Shown here in pieces: positions 53,811 to 63,176 of a DNA stretch of 64,000 bases. The notes beneath the pieces were generated by a model. That model saw only the letters and a list, made by a program, of their open reading frames with translations, was not told the DNA's origin and ran no database searches. Source of the stretch: Bradyrhizobium macuxiense (GTDB lineage: Bacteria > Pseudomonadota > Alphaproteobacteria > Rhizobiales > Xanthobacteraceae); contig NZ_LNCU01000130.1 of assembly GCF_001542415.1 (NCBI RefSeq), forward strand, positions 1-64,000. Reading direction: 5' to 3'. The position numbers and the translations under genes were made by a program. Each line of letters starts with the position of its first letter. Positions within the stretch are counted from its first letter, which is position 1.

Positions 53811-56120
53811 CTAGCGCGGCGGAACCCCGGGCGGGGTCACCACGACAACGGGGTTGCTGGTCCCGACCAGGCGGCTGTTCATCTTGCTGCGCATCTCTTC
53901 GGCAATGACATGGGCATCGACCGGAGTCCGCACTAACGTCGGCCTGATGAACAGGATCAATTCGGTCCGTGCCCGCGCGGTCGTCTGATGCGAGAACGCA
54001 TCTCCCATGCCAGGAATCGAATCCAGGATCGGAATACCTTGGCGCTGCTTGTTCTCGGTCTCGCTGATCAGGCCGGCAAGTAGCACGGTCTGGCCTGAGT
54101 TGACCGCGATCGAACTCTTGACACGACGCTGCGTGATCGTTGGTGTCAGGCCGGTCTGACCGGCAGAGGCGACGTTGCTGATCTCCTGCTCTATGTCGAG
54201 AACGATGTTGCCGTTGGAGTTGGCGCGTGGTTGCACTCGTAGAATGATGCCGGTGTTCTTATAATCGATGGTGTTGACGACGGTGTTGTTGGCGGTCAGC
54301 ACGGTCGCCGTGCCGGTCGAGTAAGGCACTTGGTCGCCAACCTGCAAAGTGGCCGTCTGGTTATCGAGGACGACCAGCGAGGGGTTTGACAGCACCTTGA
54401 CGTCGGTCACACCATGCAGCGCATCGAGGATCACGCGGGGCGAGTTCTCCGAGCCGATGAGGAAATTGAAGCCGGGCAGCACACGACTCATTAGTGCACT
54501 GGCTGCGGCGTTGACGGCGTTACTGGCAGTACCGCTCGAGGAGCTGGTGCCGGTCGCGATCGTGTTACTGATCGATCCTTTCTGGCTGGCCAAGAAGAAC
54601 TGTACGCCGTAATTCAGCTGATCGTTCAGCGTCACTTCGGCAATCGTCGCCTCGATGGCGATCTGGCGCTGTGGCCGGTCGATCTGGCGAATAGTCTGCT
54701 CCACGATGCGCTGCGATTCTGCATCCGCATAAACTAGGACCGCATTGTTGGTCACGTCGGCGGTAATACGGACATTGGGCAGGAACGAATTGCCGCCAAC
54801 CGATCGCGAACTCGAATTTGAAGTCGAGCCCGGTAGCTGATCCTGTCCGCCGGATGATGCGGGCCGCCCGGCGGGCGCTCCGCCACCGATCCCGGTCACA
54901 GGCGTGGCGGCACCCGACGCTGCGGTTGGCATTGCGCTCAAGGATGCTACAGCGCTGTTGCCTGATGAAGAGAGTGAAACTCCTGAGTTTGGCGATATCT
55001 GAGTCAATGAACTATCGAGGCTAGTGGTTGCTGTGCCACCAAGCAGCATTTCGCGCAGGAGTGCCACGATTGCCTTAGCGCTGCCATAACGTAGCGGGTA
55101 GGACTTCATGTTCACAGCTTCCGTGTCCGATTTATCAAGTCGGGTGATCCAGGTGCCGGCGCGCTTAAGGTATTCAGGTTTCTGGCTAACGACGAGAATG
55201 GCGTTAAGACGGTTGATCGCCTGGAACTTAACGACGTTGGCGCTGAGGCCACCCTCGCCGGAATCCATGATCTTTTCGAGTTCGGAAATGAGCGGTTCAG
55301 GTGACGAGTTGTGCACCGGGAAGATGCCAACCGATTGTCCCCTCATCCAGTCGGCGTCGAAACTCAGAATGGTGTCGATCGCCGACGCCCGGTCAGGGCC
55401 GCTGCCGGTTACGATCAGTGTATTGCGTCCGTTGTCGGGCCGCAGTGTCGTGGCCTTGATGCCGAAGCCGTCGAGCAGCTTGAATATTGTCTGGGCGGAA
55501 ACATAGTGTAGCGGAACGACGCTGATGCCTTGGCCTGCTTCCGCAGCGTCGCTACGATCGATACTGCCCGGCCCTGCCTCCGCGGCCGGTAGCAGTCGGT
55601 AACTGCCGCCGCGGTCACGCACCAAAGCGACACCCGACATCCGCAGCGCATTTTCCAGTACATAGATGGCGTCAGCCTTCGGCACTGGACGGACCGAGGC
55701 CAGCGTTACAGTTCCCTGCACGCGCGGGTCGATCGTGTAACCGACATTCAGTACGTCACCAAGGATGACCTTTGCAACGTTCGCAACGGGAGCGTTTTCG
55801 AAGTTGAGATCGTAACCGTTGCCGGCGCTATCGCGTTCGGCGAGTGCGCCGCCGGCGGGCGTTGCGCCGTCACTAAGGAAAATGGTCGGTCGTGACGCAG
55901 TTTGTTGCTTCAGGCCGCTGACGCCAGGATCCGTAGTTTCACGGGGCTGTAGGTCGATCGAGTTGACCTTGTCGGCGATGTCCTGAACGCGCGGATCCTT
56001 CGGATTGGTCTCGATCGATTGGTCAGCGGTGACGATACAAGCGCTCAATGCAAATGCGGACAAAAACAGAACGAGCGTCCCAGCCAACCCTGAACGCAGG
56101 CGCGAAAGCGGATGCACCAC
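53811..56120 (-). CDS. gspD: Type II secretion secretin
   Basis: This secretin of about 769 residues forms the outer-membrane channel of the T2SS. It begins with a lipoprotein signal ending in the lipobox LSAC, so it may need no pilotin. Next come an N0 domain (LNFENAPVANVAKVILGDVL), several N-domain repeats (PLHYVSAQTIFKLLDGFG, FPVHNSSPEPLISELEKIM, YPLRYGSAKAIVALLREML), a Ser/Gly-rich insert, and the secretin core with VPYSTGTATV, the IILRVQPRANSNG strand and LLAGLISETENKQRQGIPIL. I prefer GTG at 56120 because it puts the signal peptide at the N-terminus; the frame is open to 56198. It is divergent from gspE across 187 bp. Confidence 0.93.
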   Translation of the reverse strand: MVHPLSRLRSGLAGTLVLFLSAFALSACIVTADQSIETNPKDPRVQDIADKVNSIDLQPRETTDPGVSGLKQQTASRPTIFLSDGATPAGGALAERDSAGNGYDLNFENAPVANVAKVILGDVLNVGYTIDPRVQGTVTLASVRPVPKADAIYVLENALRMSGVALVRDRGGSYRLLPAAEAGPGSIDRSDAAEAGQGISVVPLHYVSAQTIFKLLDGFGIKATTLRPDNGRNTLIVTGSGPDRASAIDTILSFDADWMRGQSVGIFPVHNSSPEPLISELEKIMDSGEGGLSANVVKFQAINRLNAILVVSQKPEYLKRAGTWITRLDKSDTEAVNMKSYPLRYGSAKAIVALLREMLLGGTATTSLDSSLTQISPNSGVSLSSSGNSAVASLSAMPTAASGAATPVTGIGGGAPAGRPASSGGQDQLPGSTSNSSSRSVGGNSFLPNVRITADVTNNAVLVYADAESQRIVEQTIRQIDRPQRQIAIEATIAEVTLNDQLNYGVQFFLASQKGSISNTIATGTSSSSGTASNAVNAAASALMSRVLPGFNFLIGSENSPRVILDALHGVTDVKVLSNPSLVVLDNQTATLQVGDQVPYSTGTATVLTANNTVVNTIDYKNTGIILRVQPRANSNGNIVLDIEQEISNVASAGQTGLTPTITQRRVKSSIAVNSGQTVLLAGLISETENKQRQGIPILDSIPGMGDAFSHQTTARARTELILFIRPTLVRTPVDAHVIAEEMRSKMNSRLVGTSNPVVVVTPPGVPPR

Positions 56121-56307
56121 TTTGAACAATAGACGCCTACCAACGCTAAAGCCGATATTAAAAATACATCCGATCCCTCGCGGCTCGGACGGCTGCAAAT
56201 TTGCGCAACGATTATGTTTTTGCTACTAGAAGAGTCAAGCTTTAAGGTCCTGTTGTTGCACGCATTAGCTGTTGTATTCCGGTAACAAGGTTAGCGGTGG
56301 GAATTCG

Positions 56308-57996
56308 ATGCGCAGCCTGTCCGCAGAGACCTTCCGACAGCATCTCCTCGAGAAATATTCCTTGCCGCCCCGTGGGCGTGCCCGTGTCGAGCGTCCGGCG
56401 AATTCGACACTGACGCGTCCGCTGCGCGAATTGTGGGAGGCGACCGATCTGTCCGCCGCCGAATTCGCCGACGAGGTCTCCGACTATTTCGGCGTCGTGC
56501 GCCTAAGTCTCCCGCAATTGCTCGCCGTAGCGCCGTGTCTCGATGGCTTTTCGCGCCGCTTCCTGCGTGAGTCCACGATCTTTCCATTCCGTGTCTCGAA
56601 CGGCGGCTATCGCATTGCGGTCGCCGATCCCTCCGATACGGCCGCCATCCGTGCTGCTGAGATCGTGTTCGGTGAACCGGTCGAAGTCGCCGTGGCATCC
56701 TTCGAGGACATCACCACCGTGCTCGATCAGCGCGTCGATGCTGACGGCGCCGGTGCGGATGAAAGTGCGAGAGCGTCGAGCCAACAATCCGACGACGATA
56801 TCGAAAGCTTGCGCGATCTTGCCAGCGGCGCGCCGGTGGTGCGCGCGCTCAACGATCTGCTCGAGCGCGCCGTCGAGCTGCGCGCAAGCGATATCCACAT
56901 TGAGCCGTTCCGAACTGGTCTCGTTGTCCGCATGCGAGTCGATGGGCTGCTGCGCGCAATTCCTTCGCCATCGGGGATTCCGCCGCAGGCACTGATCTCG
57001 CGCGTGAAGATCCTCGCAGGGCTGAACATTGCCGAGCGGCGCCTGCCGCAGGACGGCGCCGCGCGTGTCCGCGTCAGCCGCGCCGAGCTTGACGTTCGCG
57101 TCGCGACTATGCCGACGCAGGCGAGCGAAAGCGCCGTGATCCGCCTGTTGCCACGCGACCGTGGCCTGCTCGAGATGAGCAAGCTCGGGCTCGCGGCCCG
57201 TGACAAGGGGATCATGTCGCGGTTATTGGCACTGCCGCACGGCATGATCGTGGTGACCGGCCCGACCGGCAGCGGCAAGACCACCACGCTTGCCACCATG
57301 CTCTCGATCCTCAATGAGCCGACGCGGAAGATCCTGACCATCGAGGACCCCGTGGAGTACGAAATCCCTGGTGTCAACCAGTCGCAGGTCAGGCCAGCAA
57401 TCGGACTGACCTTTGCGTCCGCTATGCGCTCCTTCGTCCGTCAGGACCCCGATGTGATCATGGTCGGCGAGGTCCGTGACGCTGAGACCGCTCATATCGC
57501 GATTCATGCGGCGCTTACCGGCCACCTCGTGCTGACCACGCTTCACACGGAAACAGCGGCGGCAGCGGTGCCACGGCTCATCGATCTCGGAATCGAGAGC
57601 TTCCTGCTCAAATCGACGCTACGCGCGGTCGTAGCGCAACGCTTGGTGCGCGTGCTCTGCGACCGCTGCAAGATGCCGCACGAGCTCTCGACCTCGGACA
57701 TCGACAATGATCCGCGCTTTGCCGCGATCGGGTTTTCGACGGGTGAGGTGGTCCACGAGGCGAGCGGATGCGAGCGCTGCGGCGGCACAGGTTATCGCGG
57801 TCGTAACGGCGTGTTCGAAATCCTCGAAATGACTGACAAAGTGCGCAAGCTTATTGGCCCGGAGACAGATTCGCACGAGATCGACCAAGCAGCTATGGCT
57901 GGCGGTATGACCACGATGCTGGTGGATGCGGTGGAGAAATGCCGCGCCGGCATGACCACTGTGCCCGAGGTGTTCCGCGTCACGACGATCCGGTGA
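56308..57996 (+). CDS. gspE: Type II secretion assembly ATPase
   Basis: This 562-residue cytoplasmic hexameric ATPase powers pseudopilus assembly. It has an N-terminal N1E/MshEN-like domain (to about 150), then the core: ASDIHIEPF, Walker A GPTGSGKTTTLATML, Asp box ILTIEDPVEYEIPGVNQ, Walker B VRQDPDVIMVGEVRDAETA and the His box TGHLVLTTLHT. The zinc finger of GspE is present as CDRCK and CERCGGTGY. The ATG at 56308 is chosen with GGTGGGA upstream; the frame from 56272 adds only a leader. It is the first gene of the gspEFGHIJKLM operon; gspF starts 5 bp after its stop. Confidence 0.95.
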   Translation: MRSLSAETFRQHLLEKYSLPPRGRARVERPANSTLTRPLRELWEATDLSAAEFADEVSDYFGVVRLSLPQLLAVAPCLDGFSRRFLRESTIFPFRVSNGGYRIAVADPSDTAAIRAAEIVFGEPVEVAVASFEDITTVLDQRVDADGAGADESARASSQQSDDDIESLRDLASGAPVVRALNDLLERAVELRASDIHIEPFRTGLVVRMRVDGLLRAIPSPSGIPPQALISRVKILAGLNIAERRLPQDGAARVRVSRAELDVRVATMPTQASESAVIRLLPRDRGLLEMSKLGLAARDKGIMSRLLALPHGMIVVTGPTGSGKTTTLATMLSILNEPTRKILTIEDPVEYEIPGVNQSQVRPAIGLTFASAMRSFVRQDPDVIMVGEVRDAETAHIAIHAALTGHLVLTTLHTETAAAAVPRLIDLGIESFLLKSTLRAVVAQRLVRVLCDRCKMPHELSTSDIDNDPRFAAIGFSTGEVVHEASGCERCGGTGYRGRNGVFEILEMTDKVRKLIGPETDSHEIDQAAMAGGMTTMLVDAVEKCRAGMTTVPEVFRVTTIR

Positions 57997-58000
57997 TGTG

Positions 58001-59212
58001 ATGCCAAATTACCGCTACCGCGCAATGAACTCGGAAGGGGAGCTGGTATCCGGGGCTATCGCCGCGCGCGCGCCGGGAGATGTCGCCGGCCGGCTCGAGC
58101 GACTTGGTCTCGTGCTGGTCGATAATGTCGCGCTGGACGAGGGCAAATCGTCGCGGCGCGCCTTCAGCCTGTTCAAAGCGCCCAAGCCTGAGGACGTCAC
58201 GATTTTCACCCGTGACCTTGCGCTGCTGTTGCGCGCGGGCGCTCGGATAAACGATGGGCTAGAGCTGCTCGCGGCCGATCCCGATTTCGGGCGTCTGCGG
58301 CCGGTGGTCGCCGATATCCGGTCCCGTGTTGTTGCCGGCGAGAGCTTTGCCGAAGCGCTAGCGCGGCATCAAGGATTGTTTCCATCGATGTATGTCGCGC
58401 TGATCCGAGTCGGCGAAGCGTCCGGCTCGCTCGATCACGTGCTCGAGGTGCTGGCCGACGAGCGAAGCCGCACCGAGGCGTTGAAGCGCCGGCTTGGCGA
58501 CGCTGTACGCTATCCTCTGTTCGTGCTCGGCGCCGCCGCATCCGTGTTGCTCTTCTTCTTGACATTCGTGCTCCCGCAATTCGCCAACGTCCTGCAGGAT
58601 TTCGGGGCGAAGGTCGACCCGTTCATCCTCGGCTTCCTCAATCTCTCGACCTTTCTGCGCTCCAATTCGGACGCGGTGCTAGCGATTCTTGCCGCTGTGA
58701 TTGCAGTCGGCTGGCTCTCGCTTCGGCAGGAGAGCGTGCGCCGTGCTCTGATGTCCGCGTTGACGCGGTTGCCTGCGATCCGCGAGGTGATGAAATATTA
58801 CCGAACCGCGCTGTTCTGCCGGAATCTGGGGCTCTTGCTCGGCAGCGGCGTCAACCTGACCACCGCGATGCGTATCCTCATCGATATGATGGCGTCGATC
58901 GGATCATCGACAACTTGGGCTGAAGCTGCCGACCAAATCCGGCATGGCGTGAAACTGTCCGATGCGCTGGCCGAGACTGAGGCGCTACCCGCGATGGCAG
59001 TGCGCATGCTGCGGCTGGGCGACGAAACTGGGCAGCTTCCGATGCTTGCGGGACGGGTCGCGGAATTTTACGAGGCGAAGCTTCAACGGACGCTTGACCG
59101 CGTCGTCGGCATAGCCGGCCCTGCGGCGATCATTGTGATAAGCATTGTAGTTGGTGGACTGATTGTATCTGTCATGACGGCGCTAATGTCGGTCAGTCAG
59201 ATTGTTAATTGA
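58001..59212 (+). CDS. gspF: Type II secretion inner-membrane platform protein
   Basis: This 403-residue protein has the two tandem T2SSF domains: FTRDLALLLRAGARINDGLELL with VAGESFAEALARH, and LFCRNLGLLLGSGVNLTTAMRIL with GVKLSDALAE. Three membrane helices are seen: around 170-195 (LFVLGAAASVLLFFLTFVL), around 220-240 and at the C-terminus (IIVISIVVGGLIVSVMTALM). It anchors the GspE ATPase and the pseudopilus base. The ATG at 58001 follows the gspE stop closely. Confidence 0.95.
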   Translation: MPNYRYRAMNSEGELVSGAIAARAPGDVAGRLERLGLVLVDNVALDEGKSSRRAFSLFKAPKPEDVTIFTRDLALLLRAGARINDGLELLAADPDFGRLRPVVADIRSRVVAGESFAEALARHQGLFPSMYVALIRVGEASGSLDHVLEVLADERSRTEALKRRLGDAVRYPLFVLGAAASVLLFFLTFVLPQFANVLQDFGAKVDPFILGFLNLSTFLRSNSDAVLAILAAVIAVGWLSLRQESVRRALMSALTRLPAIREVMKYYRTALFCRNLGLLLGSGVNLTTAMRILIDMMASIGSSTTWAEAADQIRHGVKLSDALAETEALPAMAVRMLRLGDETGQLPMLAGRVAEFYEAKLQRTLDRVVGIAGPAAIIVISIVVGGLIVSVMTALMSVSQIVN

Positions 59213-59223
59213 GGTTGTTTGAG

Positions 59224-59676
59224 ATGACATTATTTAGGCCATATCCGGCAAGATCCGTGCGACGCCGGCGCGAGGCCGGCTTCACCCTGGTCGAGATGCT
59301 TGTCGTTATTACGATCATCGGCCTGATCATGGCTTTGGTCGGCCCTAGGGTGCTGAACTATCTCAGCGAATCCAAGGCCAAGGCGGCGAAGATCCAGATC
59401 GAGAGCTTCTCCAGCGCCCTCGATCTTTATTATTTAGATCTCGGGCGCTACCCCAATAGCAACGAAGGGCTTGCGGCATTGACCCGAAGCAACAACGCTT
59501 CCGGCTGGAATGGCCCTTACCTGCGGGGCGGGGTGGTGCCCAACGACCCCTGGGGTCACAGTTACGTCTATCGCTCGCCCGGTGAGCGAGCGCCGTATGA
59601 CATCATCTCGCTCGGTTCCGACGGCCAGGAAGGCGGCAGTGGTACGGCAGCTGATATTACGAGTGGCACGCGCTGA
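59224..59676 (+). CDS. gspG: Type II secretion major pseudopilin
   Basis: This 150-residue major pseudopilin has the prepilin cleavage site REAG/FTLVEM with Glu at +5, a long hydrophobic helix (LVVITIIGLIMALVGPRVLN), the TFP loop LDLYYLDLGRYPNSNEGLAAL, and the C-terminal calcium-site region (DPWGHSYVYRSPG, DIISLGSDGQEGG) conserved in GspG. The ATG at 59224 gives a basic leader of about 20 residues. It lies 11 bp after gspF, and gspH starts inside its 3' end. Confidence 0.95.
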   Translation: MTLFRPYPARSVRRRREAGFTLVEMLVVITIIGLIMALVGPRVLNYLSESKAKAAKIQIESFSSALDLYYLDLGRYPNSNEGLAALTRSNNASGWNGPYLRGGVVPNDPWGHSYVYRSPGERAPYDIISLGSDGQEGGSGTAADITSGTR

Positions 59677-60124
59677 TCGGGAGCAGGACGAGGCGGGTTT
59701 CGCGCTAATCGAAATCCTCTGCGTGCTCGCAATCATCGGGATGCTTGCGGCCATCATCCTGCCGTCGATCGCGCACGTCACCACGCGTGCGCGGCTCGAA
59801 AGCTATGCAGTCGAGACCGCGGCGCTGCTGAACGCCGATCGTAGCGCGGCGCTCCGCCGTCAAGTCCACGTGACGACGCTGGTGGATGCCGAAGCACGCA
59901 CGATCCGATCCGGCTCTACCGGCCGCGTCCTTCGCTTTCCCGATGATGTTGCCGTCGACGCGGCATTGGCAACGCGATGTGCGGACCGTAGCGCCGGCCG
60001 TTCAATCGATTTCTTTCCGTCCGGTATGTCCTGCGGCGGCACTATAGCACTCGCGCGGCCGGGCAACGGATACGAGGTCCGCGTCAACTGGTTGACTGGG
60101 GGGGTCGAAATTGTCGTGCGCTAA
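59663..60124 (+). CDS. gspH: Type II secretion minor pseudopilin
   Basis: This 153-residue minor pseudopilin has a cleavage site DEAG/FALIEIL, then the helix LAIIGMLAAIILPSI, and a GspH-like globular part ending GNGYEVRVNWLTGGVEI. I place the start at GTG 59663, overlapping gspG by 14 bp; this gives a 10-residue basic/acidic leader. The longer frame from 59510 would run through gspG and is not credible. Confidence 0.85.
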   Translation: MARADREQDEAGFALIEILCVLAIIGMLAAIILPSIAHVTTRARLESYAVETAALLNADRSAALRRQVHVTTLVDAEARTIRSGSTGRVLRFPDDVAVDAALATRCADRSAGRSIDFFPSGMSCGGTIALARPGNGYEVRVNWLTGGVEIVVR

Positions 60125-60509
60125 GCACTCTGCCGGTGAGCGGGGATTCACGCTGATAGAGGCGTTGGTGGCGCTGGCGATCATCGCAACGGTGCTTTCC
60201 TCAATCGGCGCGGTGATCGGTACCACGGTGCAAGGTACTCGCACGATCAACCAACGGCTGATGCTGGACGGCGCTGCCGAGACGTTGCTGGCGGCACTTC
60301 CCGGGCGCAATGCACTCAGGCCGGGACGTCAGACAGGTGAACTCGCAGGGCATCGCTGGCGTATCGACGTCGCACCGATCAGTGGCGCCTCTGGAGACAC
60401 CCGGCCAAGCCGCTTCGTGCCGCTTGCGGTCAACATGTGGATGCAGGGGCCGAGCGGGGCGCAGATCCTGTTTACAACAGTGCGGCTGGTGCCGAAGGCC
60501 ACAGAATGA
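60111..60509 (+). CDS. gspI: Type II secretion minor pseudopilin
   Basis: This 132-residue pseudopilin has the cleavage site GERG/FTLIEAL with Glu at +5 and the helix VALAIIATVLSSIGAVIG. The C-terminal part RWRIDVAPISG and SRFVPLAVNMWM is GspI-like. The start is TTG at 60111, the only in-frame initiator that leaves a short leader; it overlaps gspH by 14 bp, as gspH does with gspG. Confidence 0.85.
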   Translation: MSCAKHSAGERGFTLIEALVALAIIATVLSSIGAVIGTTVQGTRTINQRLMLDGAAETLLAALPGRNALRPGRQTGELAGHRWRIDVAPISGASGDTRPSRFVPLAVNMWMQGPSGAQILFTTVRLVPKATE

Positions 60510-61201
60510 GGGCGCGGTGTTCATGGTGCGATGAGGCGGGCTTCACGCTGCTCGAAGTGTTGCTGGCCACGCTGTTGATGACCGTAATCCTTGCTGCGCT
60601 TGCGACGGTCACAGCTCAATGGATGCCCAACTGGAACCGCGGCATCGCCCGCATGCAACGAGAAGAGCGGCTGGCGATCGGGCTTGAACGAGCGCTCGCC
60701 GATCTCTCGGTGGCCGAAATGATGCCGGTGGGCGGGGATGGCAAGCGTCCGCTGTTCGAGGGCAGCGAACTGGCTGTCACTTTCGTGCGCACGGCAGTCG
60801 GCCCCAGCACGCGTCCCGGCCTCGAGATCATTCGTTTGATCGAGAAGGCTGATAGTCAGGGGCTAGCACTGGTGCGCGAGCGCGCGCCGTTCGGCCCAAT
60901 GCCTCCCGACGCCCAGATTCACTTCACCGATCAGGTGGTGCTGATCCGCGCGCCGTTTCGCGTGACCTTCGCTTATGCCGGGCCCGACCAGGTTTGGCAG
61001 CCGATCTGGCGCGGTCAGATGCAATTGCCGAGCATGGTCCGCGTTTTGGTGCGTGACAGTAGCACAGGGCAGGTGTTGGCAGTCTCCAGCGCTGCGGTCG
61101 TGCACATCAACGCGCCGGCGGAATGCGCGCGAGCGAAGAGCATTACCGCCTGTCTCGCGGCGCGCCTCAAACCGGTCGTGAAGCAAGAGGAGCAGCTCTG
61201 A
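60506..61201 (+). CDS. gspJ: Type II secretion minor pseudopilin
   Basis: This 231-residue pseudopilin has the cleavage site DEAG/FTLLEVL and the helix LLATLLMTVILAALATVTA, followed by a larger beta-rich domain (PLFEGSELAVTFVRTAVG, VTFAYAGPDQVWQPIW). The ATG at 60506 overlaps the gspI stop as ATGA. GspJ forms the pseudopilus tip with GspI and GspK. Confidence 0.88.
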   Translation: MRARCSWCDEAGFTLLEVLLATLLMTVILAALATVTAQWMPNWNRGIARMQREERLAIGLERALADLSVAEMMPVGGDGKRPLFEGSELAVTFVRTAVGPSTRPGLEIIRLIEKADSQGLALVRERAPFGPMPPDAQIHFTDQVVLIRAPFRVTFAYAGPDQVWQPIWRGQMQLPSMVRVLVRDSSTGQVLAVSSAAVVHINAPAECARAKSITACLAARLKPVVKQEEQL

Positions 61202-62127
61202 TGGCTGCGTCTTGTGCAACAGCGCGGGGGGCGGAATCGCAGCGCGGCTTCATCGTGATCGCCGTGCTGTGGATTCTTGCAGCGGTGACAGCGCTCGTGC
61301 TCATCTATCTGACTTACGTCATCAATACGGCCATCGTCGTTGCTAGCAGTACCGACCGCATTCAGGCCGAGGCCATGGTCAGCGCGGGGCTTGAACTCGC
61401 AGCGCTTCAGCTGTCGGGCTATAGCGAGGCTGCCCGCCCAAGCAGTGGCACATTCAATGCTCGCGTCGGTGCCGGCCGGGTGTTTGTGAGCTTCCGTTCC
61501 GAGGCGGCGCGGATTGACCTCAATGCGGCATCGAAGCAACTGCTGTCGGGCCTGATGGCCGGGCTTGGCGCCAGTCCGTTCGATGCGGCCGTATATGCCG
61601 ATCGGATCCTGGCGTGGCGTACCCCGACCGGACTCGGCGACAGTGATCCGGAGACCTCTTTCTACAAGACTTCAGGTCTTGCATATGCACCGCGCCACGC
61701 GCCGTTCCCGGCCGCTGAAGAACTAGGGTTAGTCTATGGAATTCCGTCCGCATTGGTAGAACGTATGCTGCCGTTCGTAACCGTGTTCAGCAATATGGCG
61801 CAGGTCAATATCCTCGATGCCGAACCACAGGTACTGGCGGCGCTACCTGGTATGACGCCGATCATGCTTCAGGCGGTCGTTTCCCAACGCAGCGATCCGG
61901 CGCTGGATCCGCACGCTCTCATCGGGATGGTCGGGGGGGAGGGCGCGACCATCGCTTCGTCCAAGGCCTATCGAGTCGTGGTCGACACCGAGCTCCCAGA
62001 TGGGCGGCGGCGCAGCAGCGAGATCGTGATTCTGCTTCTGGAAGCCGGTGATGAACCCTATTGTGTATTGTCGTGGCGCAATAATTCGGACGGCAGCACT
62101 GTGTCGCAAAGGGCCGCTTTGAGATGA
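61201..62127 (+). CDS. gspK: Type II secretion tip pseudopilin
   Basis: This 308-residue protein has a type III-like start SQRG/FIVIAVLWILAAV without Glu at +5, as is normal for GspK, the pseudopilus cap. The helix-hairpin region RIDLNAASKQLLSGLMAGLG and the later AQVNILDAEPQVLAALPGM are the duplicated T2SSK/HhH-like segments. The ATG overlaps the gspJ stop by one base (TGATG). Confidence 0.9.
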   Translation: MAASCATARGAESQRGFIVIAVLWILAAVTALVLIYLTYVINTAIVVASSTDRIQAEAMVSAGLELAALQLSGYSEAARPSSGTFNARVGAGRVFVSFRSEAARIDLNAASKQLLSGLMAGLGASPFDAAVYADRILAWRTPTGLGDSDPETSFYKTSGLAYAPRHAPFPAAEELGLVYGIPSALVERMLPFVTVFSNMAQVNILDAEPQVLAALPGMTPIMLQAVVSQRSDPALDPHALIGMVGGEGATIASSKAYRVVVDTELPDGRRRSSEIVILLLEAGDEPYCVLSWRNNSDGSTVSQRAALR

Positions 62128-63176
62128 AATGGGTGTCGACGATCGGCGCGATCTGCGGAGCCTGGACCGGAAGCGTTGCCGGCGCTATTGTCGCTAGCGT
62201 CAATCGAATCGTCTCCCCGCGCGTCGTTCGTCTGGTTGAGACTGACGACGACGGGTTTGAGGTCGAGACAACTGGTAAGGTTGAAAACGTTCCCTCCCGG
62301 ATCGGCTATTCGGGTGGTGCCCTCTCGGCACCCAATCTTACCGCTTTATTCAGGGGCAAGCGGGTCGAGATCGTCCTGCGGCCAAAGCGCTTCCTTTTTC
62401 GGCCGCTCGAACTTCCGGCCCGGGCGACGGATTTTGTCGAAGGTATCGTGCGCGCACAAATCGATCGGCTAACGCCGTGGACCGCAAGCGAGGCGGTGTT
62501 CGGCTGTACCGCGCCGATCGCCGAAAGCAACGACACGATCACAACCATGATCGCCGCGACCACTCGCAAGGTAGCTACGGGCTATGTCCAAGCCGTCACG
62601 GGGTTCCATCCATCGGCAGTCGCGGTCTGCACCAACGTCGAGGGGCATGCGGGCCACATCAAAGTGTTCGAGCAAAGTGCGCGAGGACACCTCGACGCGG
62701 CACGAATGAGCCGCGCACTGCAACTTGCGCTTGGCATTGCGGCCGTGGTCGCAACTTTTTCGGTCAGCGTGTCCGCCTATGTCGCCAATAATTTGGATGC
62801 GCAGGGGGATGAACTGGCTAGGCAAATTTCCGCACGTCGCGCGGCAATCCGCGCTGGCGGCGGCGATCGCTCGCCAATTGCCGCGCTGGAACGGCGCAAA
62901 TTCGAGACGCCGGCGAGTGTGATCGTGCTCGAGATGCTGAGCCGGGTGCTGCCCGACCATACCTATGTCACTGAGTTGCATCTTGCCGGCAGTAAGTTGC
63001 AGATTTCCGGCGTCACGGCCGATGCGTCTTCGTTGATCCCGCTGATCGAGCGGTCGCAGCACTTCACTCGCGCCACCTTCTACGCGCCGACGACGCGCGC
63101 GCCGTCCGACCCTGGCGAGCGCTTCCATATCGAGGCGCGTATCGTAGCGAAGAACAGCATCACGGTGGCGCCATGA
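62124..63176 (+). CDS. gspL: Type II secretion GspL-like protein (GspL/PilN)
   Basis: This 350-residue protein has a cytoplasmic part (about 1-190) including VEIVLRPKRFLFRPLELPA and FVEGIVRAQIDRLTPWTASEA, typical of GspL actin-like domains in alphaproteobacteria. One membrane helix (LQLALGIAAVVATFSVSVSA, about 194-213) and a periplasmic PilN-like ferredoxin fold (LEMLSRVLPDHTYVTELHLA) follow. GspL recruits GspE to the platform. ATGA overlap with gspK. Confidence 0.88.
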   Translation: MKWVSTIGAICGAWTGSVAGAIVASVNRIVSPRVVRLVETDDDGFEVETTGKVENVPSRIGYSGGALSAPNLTALFRGKRVEIVLRPKRFLFRPLELPARATDFVEGIVRAQIDRLTPWTASEAVFGCTAPIAESNDTITTMIAATTRKVATGYVQAVTGFHPSAVAVCTNVEGHAGHIKVFEQSARGHLDAARMSRALQLALGIAAVVATFSVSVSAYVANNLDAQGDELARQISARRAAIRAGGGDRSPIAALERRKFETPASVIVLEMLSRVLPDHTYVTELHLAGSKLQISGVTADASSLIPLIERSQHFTRATFYAPTTRAPSDPGERFHIEARIVAKNSITVAP